Assembly (NCBI RefSeq): GCF_017916255.1
Contig: NZ_CP072827.1
Coordinates: 4,551,501-4,615,500, forward strand
Source: Streptomyces mobaraensis NBRC 13819 = DSM 40847
Lineage (GTDB): Bacteria > Actinomycetota > Actinomycetes > Streptomycetales > Streptomycetaceae
DNA length: 64,000 nucleotides
Reading direction: 5' to 3'
Below are positions 50,230-59,552 of the stretch, one piece after another. Numbering within the stretch: position 1 is the stretch's first letter; each line of letters begins with the position of its first letter. The notes under the pieces are model-generated. The model had not been told where the DNA came from. It ran no database searches and saw nothing but the letters and a program-made list of their open reading frames with translations. A program made the translations under genes and the position numbers.

Positions 50230-50583
50230 ATGGGACAGAACGCCTCACGGCGCAGACTCCGGTCCAGCACGGTCGTCCTGGGCGGCATGGGCGTCCTCGC
50301 CGCCGCCCTCACCTCGTGCGGGTCCGAGCCGGACAAACGCTGCGTCGATCCGAACAGTTACGACGTATCGCGCGGCTATCGCGTGCTGGACTCGAAGGCG
50401 TGCAAAAGCACGTCCTCGTCGGGTTCCTCGGGCTCGTCGGGCACCTCCGGCACGCCCTCGGCCCGCTGGTACTACGGTGCCGACCGCAAGTCCGGCGGCT
50501 ATGCCGACAGCGGCACGTTCAGCAAGAGCCAGGCGGTCGACCGGGGCGGCTTCGGCTGCTCCTCCGGCTCCGGAGGCGGGTGA
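50230..50583 (+). CDS. Small Ser/Gly-rich lipoprotein, YgiB (DUF1190)-like
   Basis: 117 residues. Basic start, hydrophobic segment and lipobox LTSC (C30); then CVDPNSYDVSRGYRVLDSKAC and a SSGSSGSSG linker, ending QAVDRGGFGCSSGSG. The C-terminal RGGFG element and the partnership with a glutathionylspermidine-synthase-like gene match the enterobacterial YgiB-YgiC pair; function unknown there too. Overlaps the next gene (GTGA). Confidence 0.78.
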   Translation: MGQNASRRRLRSSTVVLGGMGVLAAALTSCGSEPDKRCVDPNSYDVSRGYRVLDSKACKSTSSSGSSGSSGTSGTPSARWYYGADRKSGGYADSGTFSKSQAVDRGGFGCSSGSGGG

Positions 50584-51785
50584 CCGCCGTGCGCCGCCAC
50601 CGCACCACCCCGCGCCCCGGCTGGCAGGAGACCGTCGAGGAACAGGGCCTGATCTACCCGCTCACCCGCCACCCCGACGGCGAACTGCGCCCCTACTGGG
50701 ACGAGAGCGCCTACTACTCCTTCACCCTGCCCGAGGTCGAGGCACTGGAGGAGACCGTCGCCGAGCTGCACGCCATGTGCCTGGCCGCCGCCGCGCACAT
50801 CGTGGACACCGGCCGCTTCGCCGACCTGGGGATCACCGACCCCCGGCTGACCGAAGCGATAGCCGAGTCCTGGCGCCGACGGGGCGAACTGCCGTCCCTG
50901 TACGGCCGATTCGACCTCCGCTACGACGGCACCGGCCCCGCCAGGCTGCTCGAGTACAACGCCGACACCCCCACCTCCCTGGTGGAGGCCGCCGGCCCGC
51001 AGTGGTTCTGGATGGAGGAGCGCTTCGCCGGCGTCCCCGGCGCCGACCAGTGGAACTCCCTGCACGAACGCCTCGTCGACGCCTGGCGCCGGCAGTCCGC
51101 CCTGCTGCCGCCCGGCACACCGGTCCACTTCGCCCACTCCGCCGGCGACGAGATCGGCGAGGACCTGATGACCGTCGCCTACCTCCGCGAGACCGCCGAC
51201 CAGGCCGGCCTGGAGACCCGCGCCATCTCCATGGAGAACATCGGCTGGGACCGCGTATCCCACCGCTTCGTCGACGAGCGCTACGGCTTCCTCCGCGCCT
51301 GCTTCAAGCTCTACCCCTGGGAATGGCTGGTCTCCGACGACTTCGGCCCCCACGTCCTGGACACCCTCGACAACGGCGGCGGCACGGGGTCCACGCTGTG
51401 GATCGAGCCCGCGTGGAAGATGCTGCTGTCCAACAAGGCGTTGCTGGCGGTGCTGTGGGAGCTCCACCCCGGGCATCCGAACCTGCTCCCGGCGTACGTG
51501 GACGGCCCGCGCGAGCTGTCCCGCACCACGGGCTACGTCGCGAAGCCGCTGCTCGGGCGGGAGGGCGCGGGGGTGACGGTCCACCCGCCGAGCGACGCGG
51601 CCCCGGCACTCCGGGACGAACCCTGCTGCTACCAGGAGCTGGCCCCGCTGCCCGCGTTCGACGGCAACCACGTGGTGCTGGGCGCGTGGGTCGTCGAGGA
51701 CGAACCGGCGGGCCTCGGCATACGGGAGTCCTCCGGCCTGGTGACGGACGGCTACGCGCGCTTCCTGCCGCATGTGATCCTCTAG
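50580..51785 (+). CDS. Glutathionylspermidine synthase-like ATP-grasp protein (YgiC type)
   Basis: 401 residues. C-terminal amide-ligase domain of the glutathionylspermidine synthase family: LYGRFDLRYDG, LLEYNADTPTSLVEAAGPQWFW, YGFLRACFKLYPWEW, AKPLLGREGAGV. The amidase half of the two-domain enzyme is absent, as in YgiC/YjfC. Actinobacteria do not use glutathionylspermidine, so the real substrate is open. Start GTG 50580 overlaps the lipoprotein stop; GTG 50589 possible. Confidence 0.87.
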   Translation: MTAVRRHRTTPRPGWQETVEEQGLIYPLTRHPDGELRPYWDESAYYSFTLPEVEALEETVAELHAMCLAAAAHIVDTGRFADLGITDPRLTEAIAESWRRRGELPSLYGRFDLRYDGTGPARLLEYNADTPTSLVEAAGPQWFWMEERFAGVPGADQWNSLHERLVDAWRRQSALLPPGTPVHFAHSAGDEIGEDLMTVAYLRETADQAGLETRAISMENIGWDRVSHRFVDERYGFLRACFKLYPWEWLVSDDFGPHVLDTLDNGGGTGSTLWIEPAWKMLLSNKALLAVLWELHPGHPNLLPAYVDGPRELSRTTGYVAKPLLGREGAGVTVHPPSDAAPALRDEPCCYQELAPLPAFDGNHVVLGAWVVEDEPAGLGIRESSGLVTDGYARFLPHVIL

Positions 51786-51792
51786 CGCGCGG

Positions 51793-53148
51793 TTACCACG
51801 TCTGGCGGGGCCCGGACTTGCTCCGGGCGACCTCCCGGGCGCGTTCCATGAGCGGTTTGACGGACCGGGCCGACGCGTGCGGCCGGATCCGGCGGCGCAT
51901 GATGTCGACATGCTCGTCGCCCCGTGCCGTCGAGAGCTGGACGTAGTCGTCGAGGAACCGGTGCCAGGTGGCACACGCGGCGTCCAGATGTCCGAGTTCG
52001 AACTGCCGCTGCGCCAGCAGCCCATGGGAGTGCGCACGGCCCTGGCGCTCCTGGCGTGGCTGGAGCTTCAGGCACTCCTCCATCGCGCGGATCGATCCGG
52101 TGAGGTCCTTGAGCTCGTACAGCACGTGCGAGACGTGGAACTGATAGGCGCTGGTGTCGTAGCCGCCGATGGCCTCACGCCGGGAATCGGCCTTCGAGAG
52201 GGCGCTTTCCGTTTCCCGGAGCCGGGCGAAGGCGGTGTGCCGGTCCCCGGTCATGGACGCGGCGTGGGCCTGTTGCCCGGCGAGGAACGCCCGAAGGCGC
52301 GGCCCTGCCTTCGGTGACGCTTCGGCGGCCGCGTCGGCGAGCTGCAGGGCCTTGGTGCCGTGACCCAGGTTCGAGGCCTGGAGGCTCATGCCCCGCAGGG
52401 TGCGGCAGTACGTGACGTGGTCCTCGGCGGCACCGGCCAGCTTGAGGGCCTTGGTGTAGTAGCGCTGCCCGAGGCCGTGCTGACGCTCGTACATCGCCAT
52501 CCAGCCCGTCAGGTAGACGAGGTCGGAGGCGGCGGCGAGCATGCCCTTGCGTACACGTTCGGTACCCGCGGCCTGGAGGTAGGGGGCCACCGTGTTGACC
52601 AGGAAGGCCGCCGCCATGGGGCGGGCGTGGCCTCCCCCGAGCTCGTCGAGGATGTCGGCGATCTTCTCGGTCATGGTCCGGACGGTCGCCACCTCGGCTT
52701 CGCCGATCCGTGTGGTCCTGCCGGTGGCGGCATGGGCCGGACGGCCCGCGAGCTCCGGGAACATCGGTACGGCCAATACGGCCGAGTACACGCCGGCGGC
52801 GAGAACACCTCTGCGCGACGGGTCCATGTCGGCCCGCCCGATGTCGAGCAGCTCCTCGACAGTGCTCCCGCCGTCGTCCTCCGCGTCCGGGCGGGTCAGT
52901 CCGGCCTCGTCGTAGGCGACAGGCCGTTCGAGGCGCCGAGCGAAGGCTTCGAGGATGACGGGCCTGACCTGGGCCCGTGGCATCGTCCCGGACAGCCAGT
53001 GCGACACCGCCGACTGGTCGTAGCGCAGCGACAACCCGATTTCGTTACCGATGCGGTTGACTGCCATGGCGAGTTGACCGCGTGACCATCGCGCCTGGTC
53101 GAGCAGGGCGCTCAAACCGGTGTTCGGAGTGCGTGGGCTGCTCGCCAT
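51793..53148 (-). CDS. XRE-type regulator with TPR repeats
   Basis: 451 residues. The N-terminal ~80 residues form an HTH (LRYDQSAVSHWLSGTMPRAQVRP). A twin-arginine-looking hydrophobic stretch follows (DPSRRGVLAAGVYSAVLAV), then ~300 residues of helical TPR-like repeats (YYTKALKLAGAAEDHVTYCRTL, FELGHLDAACATWHRFLDDY). This plan recurs in streptomycete regulators next to RiPP and development loci. ATG 53148 has GGAG 8 nt upstream. It diverges from the coupled series leading into the graspetide genes and could control it. Confidence 0.8.
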   Translation of the reverse strand: MASSPRTPNTGLSALLDQARWSRGQLAMAVNRIGNEIGLSLRYDQSAVSHWLSGTMPRAQVRPVILEAFARRLERPVAYDEAGLTRPDAEDDGGSTVEELLDIGRADMDPSRRGVLAAGVYSAVLAVPMFPELAGRPAHAATGRTTRIGEAEVATVRTMTEKIADILDELGGGHARPMAAAFLVNTVAPYLQAAGTERVRKGMLAAASDLVYLTGWMAMYERQHGLGQRYYTKALKLAGAAEDHVTYCRTLRGMSLQASNLGHGTKALQLADAAAEASPKAGPRLRAFLAGQQAHAASMTGDRHTAFARLRETESALSKADSRREAIGGYDTSAYQFHVSHVLYELKDLTGSIRAMEECLKLQPRQERQGRAHSHGLLAQRQFELGHLDAACATWHRFLDDYVQLSTARGDEHVDIMRRRIRPHASARSVKPLMERAREVARSKSGPRQTW

Positions 53149-53269
53149 GTTCTCAACTCCTGCCGGATTTCATGGCTTTCACGTTCACGCTCCCTCCACA
53201 CAGTACCGGGAAGGCCGATCGGTGGAGTTACCTCGCTGTGCGAACCGTACTCAGGAAGGGATCAGAACC

Positions 53270-53686
53270 GTGACGCGGCAGGACCTCATCGATGTCATCG
53301 GCCGTGCGCTCATGCCCACGGCCGTGCTCCCCCGAGCCGAGGAGGTCCGGGAGCTGACCGAACGGCTGCGTGACCACGTGACGCGATTGGCGCGGGAGGT
53401 CGAGGACCGTACCGGAGCCATGACTCCCTCCACCGACGAGAGGCGGCATGCGACGTCGGCCGTGGAGGACGCGCGCCGCGAACTCGGCGCCGGCCCGGGT
53501 CCGGGCCTGCGCTCGGCCGTTGCCCATATGCAGAACCTCGCGCGCGTCTGCCAGAGGCTGCGCTGTCACTCGTCGTCCGGGGCGGCTCGGTCCGCCGAGC
53601 CGAGACGGACGTCACCGCGTGCCAGGAACGGCCAGGACCAGGCCCCGCCCGTGTCGGGCAGCGGCACGTGCCGGAACGGCATGTGA
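53270..53686 (+). CDS. DUF6415-like hypothetical protein
   Basis: 138 residues, soluble, mostly helical with a basic, Pro/Ser-rich tail. LIDVIGRALMPTAVLPRAEEVRELTERLRDHV fits, split in parts, DUF6415-type proteins that accompany HTH regulators in streptomycetes. GTG 53270 follows GGAAGGGA. Its stop overlaps the next start (GTGA). Confidence 0.68.
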   Translation: MTRQDLIDVIGRALMPTAVLPRAEEVRELTERLRDHVTRLAREVEDRTGAMTPSTDERRHATSAVEDARRELGAGPGPGLRSAVAHMQNLARVCQRLRCHSSSGAARSAEPRRTSPRARNGQDQAPPVSGSGTCRNGM

Positions 53687-54096
53687 CGATGTTGCCCGAG
53701 AACGTCTCCCGCACTGCGGCGCACCTCACTCTGCCCGCCACCGAGCGCGCGCCCGCAACGGCCCGCGTCTACGCCCGGAAGGCCGTCGAACACGCCGTGT
53801 CCGACCCGGACGACGAGTACGCGTTCGCCGTCATGCTGGTCGTGTCCGAGCTCGTGACCAACGCGGTTCGCTACGGCAGCGAGCCGGGTGACCACCTGCG
53901 CGTCATCGTCCACGCCACCGACACCCGCACCCGTATCCAGGTCCACGACCCCGTGCGCCGTGAGCCGCGGTTGAGACCCGAGAGCGACGAGCGATGCCGG
54001 GGCCGCGGCCTCTACATCGTCGACGCCCTGGCCACATGGGGGAGCACCCGCAGGCCGTTCGGCAAGGCAGTGTGGGCAGAGGTGAAGTCCCAGTGA
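53683..54096 (+). CDS. RsbW-like serine-kinase-type ATP-binding protein
   Basis: 137 residues. GHKL ATPase fold of anti-sigma/regulatory kinases: AFAVMLVVSELVTNAVRYG (N box) and RCRGRGLYIVDALATWG (G2 box). Streptomycetes have dozens; partners are usually unknown. Starts with the GTG overlapping the previous stop; ATG 53689 is the alternative. Overlaps the next gene by 4 nt. Confidence 0.85.
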   Translation: MTMLPENVSRTAAHLTLPATERAPATARVYARKAVEHAVSDPDDEYAFAVMLVVSELVTNAVRYGSEPGDHLRVIVHATDTRTRIQVHDPVRREPRLRPESDERCRGRGLYIVDALATWGSTRRPFGKAVWAEVKSQ

Positions 54097-54593
54097 CGGT
54101 ACGGATCACGCCCAGCCTCGGATTGCTCACCGGCCTCACCTACAGCCACGGAATCCACCACGCCGACACCGGCCTGGTCGCCCACCTCCTGCTGACTCAC
54201 GAACCGCCCCGGCGGCTCGGCGAAACCGTGGAGTGGATCGAGGCCGGAATGCGCGCCCTGTCCTTCTGCCTGGGGCTGGGGCCCATCGAGGAGGGACCCC
54301 GCTATGTCGGATCGCGCATATCGCTGCACCACGGCACCGTCCGTCTCGACTACGGGGACGATTGGTGGGAACTCCGCATCCCCGGCACCGGACGGGAATG
54401 GCAGAAGCACGTCGCCGTCGGAGGCCCTGTGCGCCTGACCCTCTCGTTCGAGCCGACCCCCGTCGGCCGCGCTCGACAAGACCTCTTCCGGTTCATCGAG
54501 GCCGGTGCCCAGGCCGGCACGGTCCGATGGGGCACCACCCGCGCGCGCCCACGCTCCCGCCTCACCGTACGAATGAGCCACCCCGGAGTCTGA
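54093..54593 (+). CDS. Conserved hypothetical protein
   Basis: 166 residues, soluble. ITPSLGLLTGLTYSHGIHHAD, FCLGLGPIEEGPRYVG, YGDDWWELRIPG; probably a beta-rich fold. Not recognised. Translationally coupled (GTGA) to the RsbW-like gene and 144 bp ahead of the graspetide precursor. Confidence 0.7.
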   Translation: MTVRITPSLGLLTGLTYSHGIHHADTGLVAHLLLTHEPPRRLGETVEWIEAGMRALSFCLGLGPIEEGPRYVGSRISLHHGTVRLDYGDDWWELRIPGTGREWQKHVAVGGPVRLTLSFEPTPVGRARQDLFRFIEAGAQAGTVRWGTTRARPRSRLTVRMSHPGV

Positions 54594-54737
54594 TCGCCCC
54601 GGACCGACCCACCTGCCGCTCGCTCCTACCGGGCGCATCTCCGCCCTACCCGCCGACGGCAGCAACGCCATAGGGCCGTGGCGGTGCATCACCGCACAGT
54701 CCTGTCCGTCTCCGTCTCCGAAACGGAAAGGCACGTG

Positions 54738-55039
54738 ATGTTCGACTACGCCGACCGATTCCCCACCGGAACCCCGCTCCCACAGGGGCACCGGACCCCC
54801 ACCCCGTGGGCGCTGCGCCGCATCGCCCCGTACCCCCGGCCGAGGTGCATCAGTACGCTCACATCGAGTTGCACGCCGACACGCAGACGGCCCGCTACCT
54901 CGACGCTTTCGGTGCCGTCGTGATGGTGCCGGGGCACGGCACGTCGTCCGGCACCAATCCGCCAACGGGTACGACCGGCCAGGGCGACCGCAACAGCGAC
55001 TCCCCCGACAGCGACACGGGGAACGACACCGACCAGTGA
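54738..55039 (+). pseudogene. tgmA: Graspetide (ATP-grasp-modified RiPP) precursor, frameshifted
   Basis: The start region reads MFDYADRFPTGTPLPQG and carries the leader motif PWALRRIAPYP expected of TgmA. At a run of five C (54833-54837) the frame breaks: frame 1 ends at 54923 in a non-family tail, while the -1 frame continues the family sequence AEVHQYAHIELHADTQTARY, HGTSSGTN and the Thr/Asp-rich core (TGTTGQGDRNSDSPDSD), ending at 55039 beside the ligase start. One missing C accounts for it. ATG 54738 has GGAAAGG 7 nt upstream. Programmed slippage is a less likely explanation because the ligase is damaged too. Confidence 0.75.
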
Positions 55040-55755
55040 CCGACCCCCGCCCGGTCGCGGTCGTGACCAACCTCGACGACCCGACCGCCGATCTCGTCAT
55101 CGCCGAGCTGCACGACCGGGGAGTCCCGGTCGTGCGGTTCGACTCCGGTGACTTCCCCGCCACTCTCGCGTGTTCCGCCTTTATCGGCGGCAAGGCCCAG
55201 CAGTGGCACGGAAGCGTGCAAACTCCGACCCGCACCGCCGAACTCGGCACTGTCCGGTCCTTGTACTACCGGCGCCCCTCCGGGTTCGCCTTTCCCCACC
55301 TCGACGTCAGGGACGCCCGGTTCGCCGTCGCTCAAGCCCGTTACGGCCTCGGCGGCGTCCTCGCCTCGCTCCCCGGCTGCCTGTACGTCAACCACCCCCA
55401 CCGCATCGGCGACGCCGAGTACAAACCCGCCGGCCTGGCCGCCGCCGCGCACCTTTTCCAAGCACAGGTGGACAAGGCCGCGGACGTCCACGTGACCGTG
55501 GTCGGGGAGCGAGTTTTCGCGGTGCGCGTCGACTCCGGACTGCTCGACTGGCGCATCGACTACAGCACCCACACGTACACCCCTGTCGTCCCGCCGCCGG
55601 ACGTCCGAAGCGCGCTCTTCGCTTACCTTCGGCACTTCGGGCTCGTCTTCGGCGCATTCGACTTCGCGCTCACCCCCTCGGGCGAGTGGACGTTCATCGA
55701 GTGCAACCCCTCCGGGCAATGGGCATGGATGGAACCCCCCACGGGACTCCCATGA
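55036..55755 (+). CDS. tgmB: ATP-grasp graspetide ligase, internally deleted and C-terminally shifted
   Basis: 239 residues against about 320 in the SAV_5884-type ligases that form ester/amide links in graspetides. The front (TADLVIAELHDRGVPVVRFD ... CLYVNHPHRIGDAEYKPAG) and rear (HLFQAQVDKAADVHVTVVG, metal-binding FIECNPSGQWAW) are intact but joined at AGLAAAAHLFQ, skipping about 80 residues including the ATP-grasp lobe that carries the P-loop lysine. The frame stops at EPPTGLP; the normal tail (MTTAVADLLERG) continues in another frame to 55802. Probably inactive. Confidence 0.8.
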   Translation: MTDPRPVAVVTNLDDPTADLVIAELHDRGVPVVRFDSGDFPATLACSAFIGGKAQQWHGSVQTPTRTAELGTVRSLYYRRPSGFAFPHLDVRDARFAVAQARYGLGGVLASLPGCLYVNHPHRIGDAEYKPAGLAAAAHLFQAQVDKAADVHVTVVGERVFAVRVDSGLLDWRIDYSTHTYTPVVPPPDVRSALFAYLRHFGLVFGAFDFALTPSGEWTFIECNPSGQWAWMEPPTGLP

Positions 55756-55791
55756 CCACAGCCGTCGCCGATCTTCTGGAACGAGGCACGC

Positions 55792-57036
55792 ATGGCACCT
55801 GACGTCGAATCCATCGCAACCAAGCTGCGGCAACAGCTCGCGGCCGGGCTCGCCGACGACGGTTGGCTGCGCACCCCGGGATGGCGCGCGGCCGTCGAGG
55901 GCGTTCCCCGGCACGAGTTCGTCCGGTGCTTCTACCGCGAGACCGACGCTCCCGGCCTGACGACGTGGACGCCCGTCACGGCCGGCATCGTCGGTGTCGA
56001 GGAATGGCTGCGGCAGGCGTACGCCGACGAAACCCTCGTCACACAGTTCGACGGCCAAGAGATCGACTGGAGTGATCCCCGGCCCATCCAGGGCGCGCAC
56101 CCGACGTCGTCCTCGACCCTGCCGGCGCTCGTCGTGCACATGCTGGAAGAACTCCAGGTGCACGACGGTATGAGCGTGATGGAGGTCGGTACCGGCACCG
56201 GATACTCGGCCGCGCTCATGTGCCACCGACTGGGCCCGGAACGGGTCACCTCGGTCGAGACCGATCCCGACGTCGCAGCACGCGCCCGCGCCGCGCTCGG
56301 CCGCTGTGGGTACGCTCCCCGGCTCATCGTCGGCGACGGCATGGCCGGGGCTCCCGGGGGCGCCCCCTACGACCGGACGATCGCCACCTGCGGTGTGCGC
56401 CACGTCCCCTGCACCTGGGTGCGGCAGACCCGCTCCGGCGGGCTCGTCCTCGCCACCCTCCGCGGCTGGATGCGCTCACTCGGGCTGGTCCGCCTCACCG
56501 TGGACCGCGAGGGGTGCGCCGAGGGCCGGTTCATCGACGGCGACGCGAGTTTCATGATTGCCCGGCAGCAGGACGCCCCCGGAAACCTCGGCGTGATTCC
56601 CGCACCGGACGACGGCACTCCGCGCAGTACCCGCTATGGACCCGACACGCTGACCACGGCCGGCAGCGGGTTCATGGCGCAACTCGCCATGCCAGGCGCC
56701 CGCTTCTTCTCCATGCCGGCCGACGACGGCACGCCCTGCACGTATGTGCTCGATGCCACGGACGCATCCTTCGCCGTCCTCACGCCCAAGGGCGACGACG
56801 CGTGGAACGTCCGCCAAGGCGGCCCCGTCGCTCTGTGGGACATGCTGGAAAACGCGCTCGACACCTGGCGTGCGGCCGATTCCCCGATGCCGACGGAGTT
56901 CGGCGTCACCGTCACGGAAAAGAGTCAGTGGGCGTGGCTCGGCGCACCGGACGGGCCGAGCTGGCGCCTGCCGACAACCAGCCCGTCCGGCGTCCGAGGG
57001 CAACCGCGCGGAGCGGTTCGTACCCCCGCTCGCTAA
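55792..57036 (+). CDS. tgmC: Graspetide-associated O-methyltransferase
   Basis: 414 residues, intact. Protein-L-isoaspartate O-methyltransferase-like SAM enzyme: SAM-binding VMEVGTGTGYSAALMCHRLG, YDRTIATCGVRHVPCTW, with a long C-terminal extension of the peptide-maturase type. In working clusters the homologue methylates an Asp of the core, leading to aspartimide. It begins 37 bp after the ligase stop and its 3' end overlaps rocD by 4 nt on the opposite strand. Confidence 0.88.
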   Translation: MAPDVESIATKLRQQLAAGLADDGWLRTPGWRAAVEGVPRHEFVRCFYRETDAPGLTTWTPVTAGIVGVEEWLRQAYADETLVTQFDGQEIDWSDPRPIQGAHPTSSSTLPALVVHMLEELQVHDGMSVMEVGTGTGYSAALMCHRLGPERVTSVETDPDVAARARAALGRCGYAPRLIVGDGMAGAPGGAPYDRTIATCGVRHVPCTWVRQTRSGGLVLATLRGWMRSLGLVRLTVDREGCAEGRFIDGDASFMIARQQDAPGNLGVIPAPDDGTPRSTRYGPDTLTTAGSGFMAQLAMPGARFFSMPADDGTPCTYVLDATDASFAVLTPKGDDAWNVRQGGPVALWDMLENALDTWRAADSPMPTEFGVTVTEKSQWAWLGAPDGPSWRLPTTSPSGVRGQPRGAVRTPAR

Positions 57037-58238
57037 CCCGCGAGTACCGCCCGCAGTCGCTCCAACCCCCAGTCCAGGTCCTCCTTGGAGATCACGAGCG
57101 GCGGTGCGATCCGGATCGTCGATCCGTGGGTGTCCTTCACCAGTACCCCCCGCTCCATGAGCCGCTCGGAGACCTCGCGGGCGGTGCCGAGCGACGGGGC
57201 GATGTCGACGCCGGCCCAGAGGCCCCGGCCGCGGACCGCCTCCACGGCGCCCGTGCCGACGAGCAGGCCCAGCTCGTGGTGGAGGTGCTCGCCGAGGCGG
57301 GTGGCGCGCTCCTGGTATTCACCCGTCTTGAGGATGGCGATGACCTCCAGGGCGACGGCGCAGGCGAGCGGGTTGCCGCCGAAGGTGGAGCCGTGCTCGC
57401 CGGGACGGAAGACGCCGAGGACGTCACGGTCGGCGACGACGGCCGAGACGGGGACGACGCCACCGCCGAGGGCCTTGCCCAGGACGTACACGTCGGGCAC
57501 GACGTCCTCGTGTTCGCAGGCGAACGTGCTGCCGGTGCGCCCGAGGGCGGACTGGATCTCGTCGGCGACGAACAGCACGTTCCGCTCGGCGGTCAGCCGC
57601 CGCACCCCGGACAGGTAGCCGGGCGGCGGGACGAGCACGCCCGCCTCGCCCTGGATCGGCTCCAGGAGCACCGCCACCGTGTTCTCGTCCACGGCCGCCT
57701 CCAGGGCGGCCAGGTCCCCGTAGGGCACGATCTCGAAGCCGGGGGTGTAGGGGCCGTAGTCGGCCCTGGCCTCGGGGTCGGTGGAGAAGCTGACGATGGT
57801 GGTGGTGCGGCCGTGGAAGTTGTTGTCGGCCACGATGATCTTCGCCCGGCCGTCCGGCACACCCTTGACCCGGTACCCCCACTTCCGGGCGGTCTTGACG
57901 GCGGTCTCGATCGCCTCCGCGCCGGTGTTCATCGGCAGCACCATGTCCTTGCCGCAGAGCGCGGCGAGCTCGGTACAGAACTCGGCATACCGGTCGTGGT
58001 GGAACGCCCGGGACGTGAGGGTCACCCGTTCGAGCTGTGCCTTGGCGGCGTCGAGGAGACGGCGGTTGCCGTGGCCGAAATTGAGTGCCGAGTACCCGGC
58101 GAGCATGTCGAGGTAGCGGCGTCCCTCGACGTCGGTCATCCACGCGCCCTCCGCGGTCGCCACCACGACCGGCAGGGGGTGGTAGTTGTGCGCGCCATGG
58201 GCCTCGGCGGCGGCGATGCTGCGTTCGGTGGCGTTCAA
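57033..58238 (-). CDS. rocD: Ornithine-oxo-acid transaminase
   Basis: 401 residues. PLP class III aminotransferase converting ornithine to glutamate semialdehyde in arginine breakdown. Seen: AHNYHPLPVVVATAEGAWMTDVEGR in pieces, NTGAEAIETAVKTARKWGY, FVADEIQSALGRTG and the PLP lysine in LGKALGGGVVPVSA. The best start is a TTG at 58238 (GGAG 6 nt upstream), since no ATG fits the family N-terminus. Convergent with tgmC. Confidence 0.94.
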   Translation of the reverse strand: MNATERSIAAAEAHGAHNYHPLPVVVATAEGAWMTDVEGRRYLDMLAGYSALNFGHGNRRLLDAAKAQLERVTLTSRAFHHDRYAEFCTELAALCGKDMVLPMNTGAEAIETAVKTARKWGYRVKGVPDGRAKIIVADNNFHGRTTTIVSFSTDPEARADYGPYTPGFEIVPYGDLAALEAAVDENTVAVLLEPIQGEAGVLVPPPGYLSGVRRLTAERNVLFVADEIQSALGRTGSTFACEHEDVVPDVYVLGKALGGGVVPVSAVVADRDVLGVFRPGEHGSTFGGNPLACAVALEVIAILKTGEYQERATRLGEHLHHELGLLVGTGAVEAVRGRGLWAGVDIAPSLGTAREVSERLMERGVLVKDTHGSTIRIAPPLVISKEDLDWGLERLRAVLAG

Positions 58239-58328
58239 CGTGTGCTCCGTTCGGGTCGGGGCATGCGGTTGTCCGCCTTTCTAACACCGACGCAGCCACC
58301 GCCGGACCGAGTCGGCGCCGGTACCTGA

Positions 58329-59354
<1,026 letters not shown>

Positions 59355-59443
59355 GCCGCACGGCACCGAGCCGCACCGGCACCGGACGGCGCCGGCGTGA
59401 GAAGTCCGTCACACCGGACAAGTCCGGACGGCCCGAAGGCGCA

Positions 59444-59463
59444 GGGAGGACGGCCGTCCTCCC
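59444..59463. terminator. Perfect 20-bp palindrome after trpS
   Basis: GGGAGGACGGCCGTCCTCCC, 90 bp after the trpS stop and 90 bp before the next start. It could be a terminator hairpin (with a small loop) or a dimer-binding site. Confidence 0.5.
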
Positions 59464-59552
59464 GCGCCCGGGACCAGGACACCTGGCAGGGGACGCGGCG
59501 CAGCCGCCACACTGACCACGGGGACCTACAGGCGCACAGGAGGGAGAACTCG

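Noticed and set aside
54833..54837. Programmed -1 frameshift in tgmA
   Set aside because: A C5 run could slip, but no stimulatory structure is evident and the adjacent ligase also carries lesions, so mutation or sequencing error is more likely.
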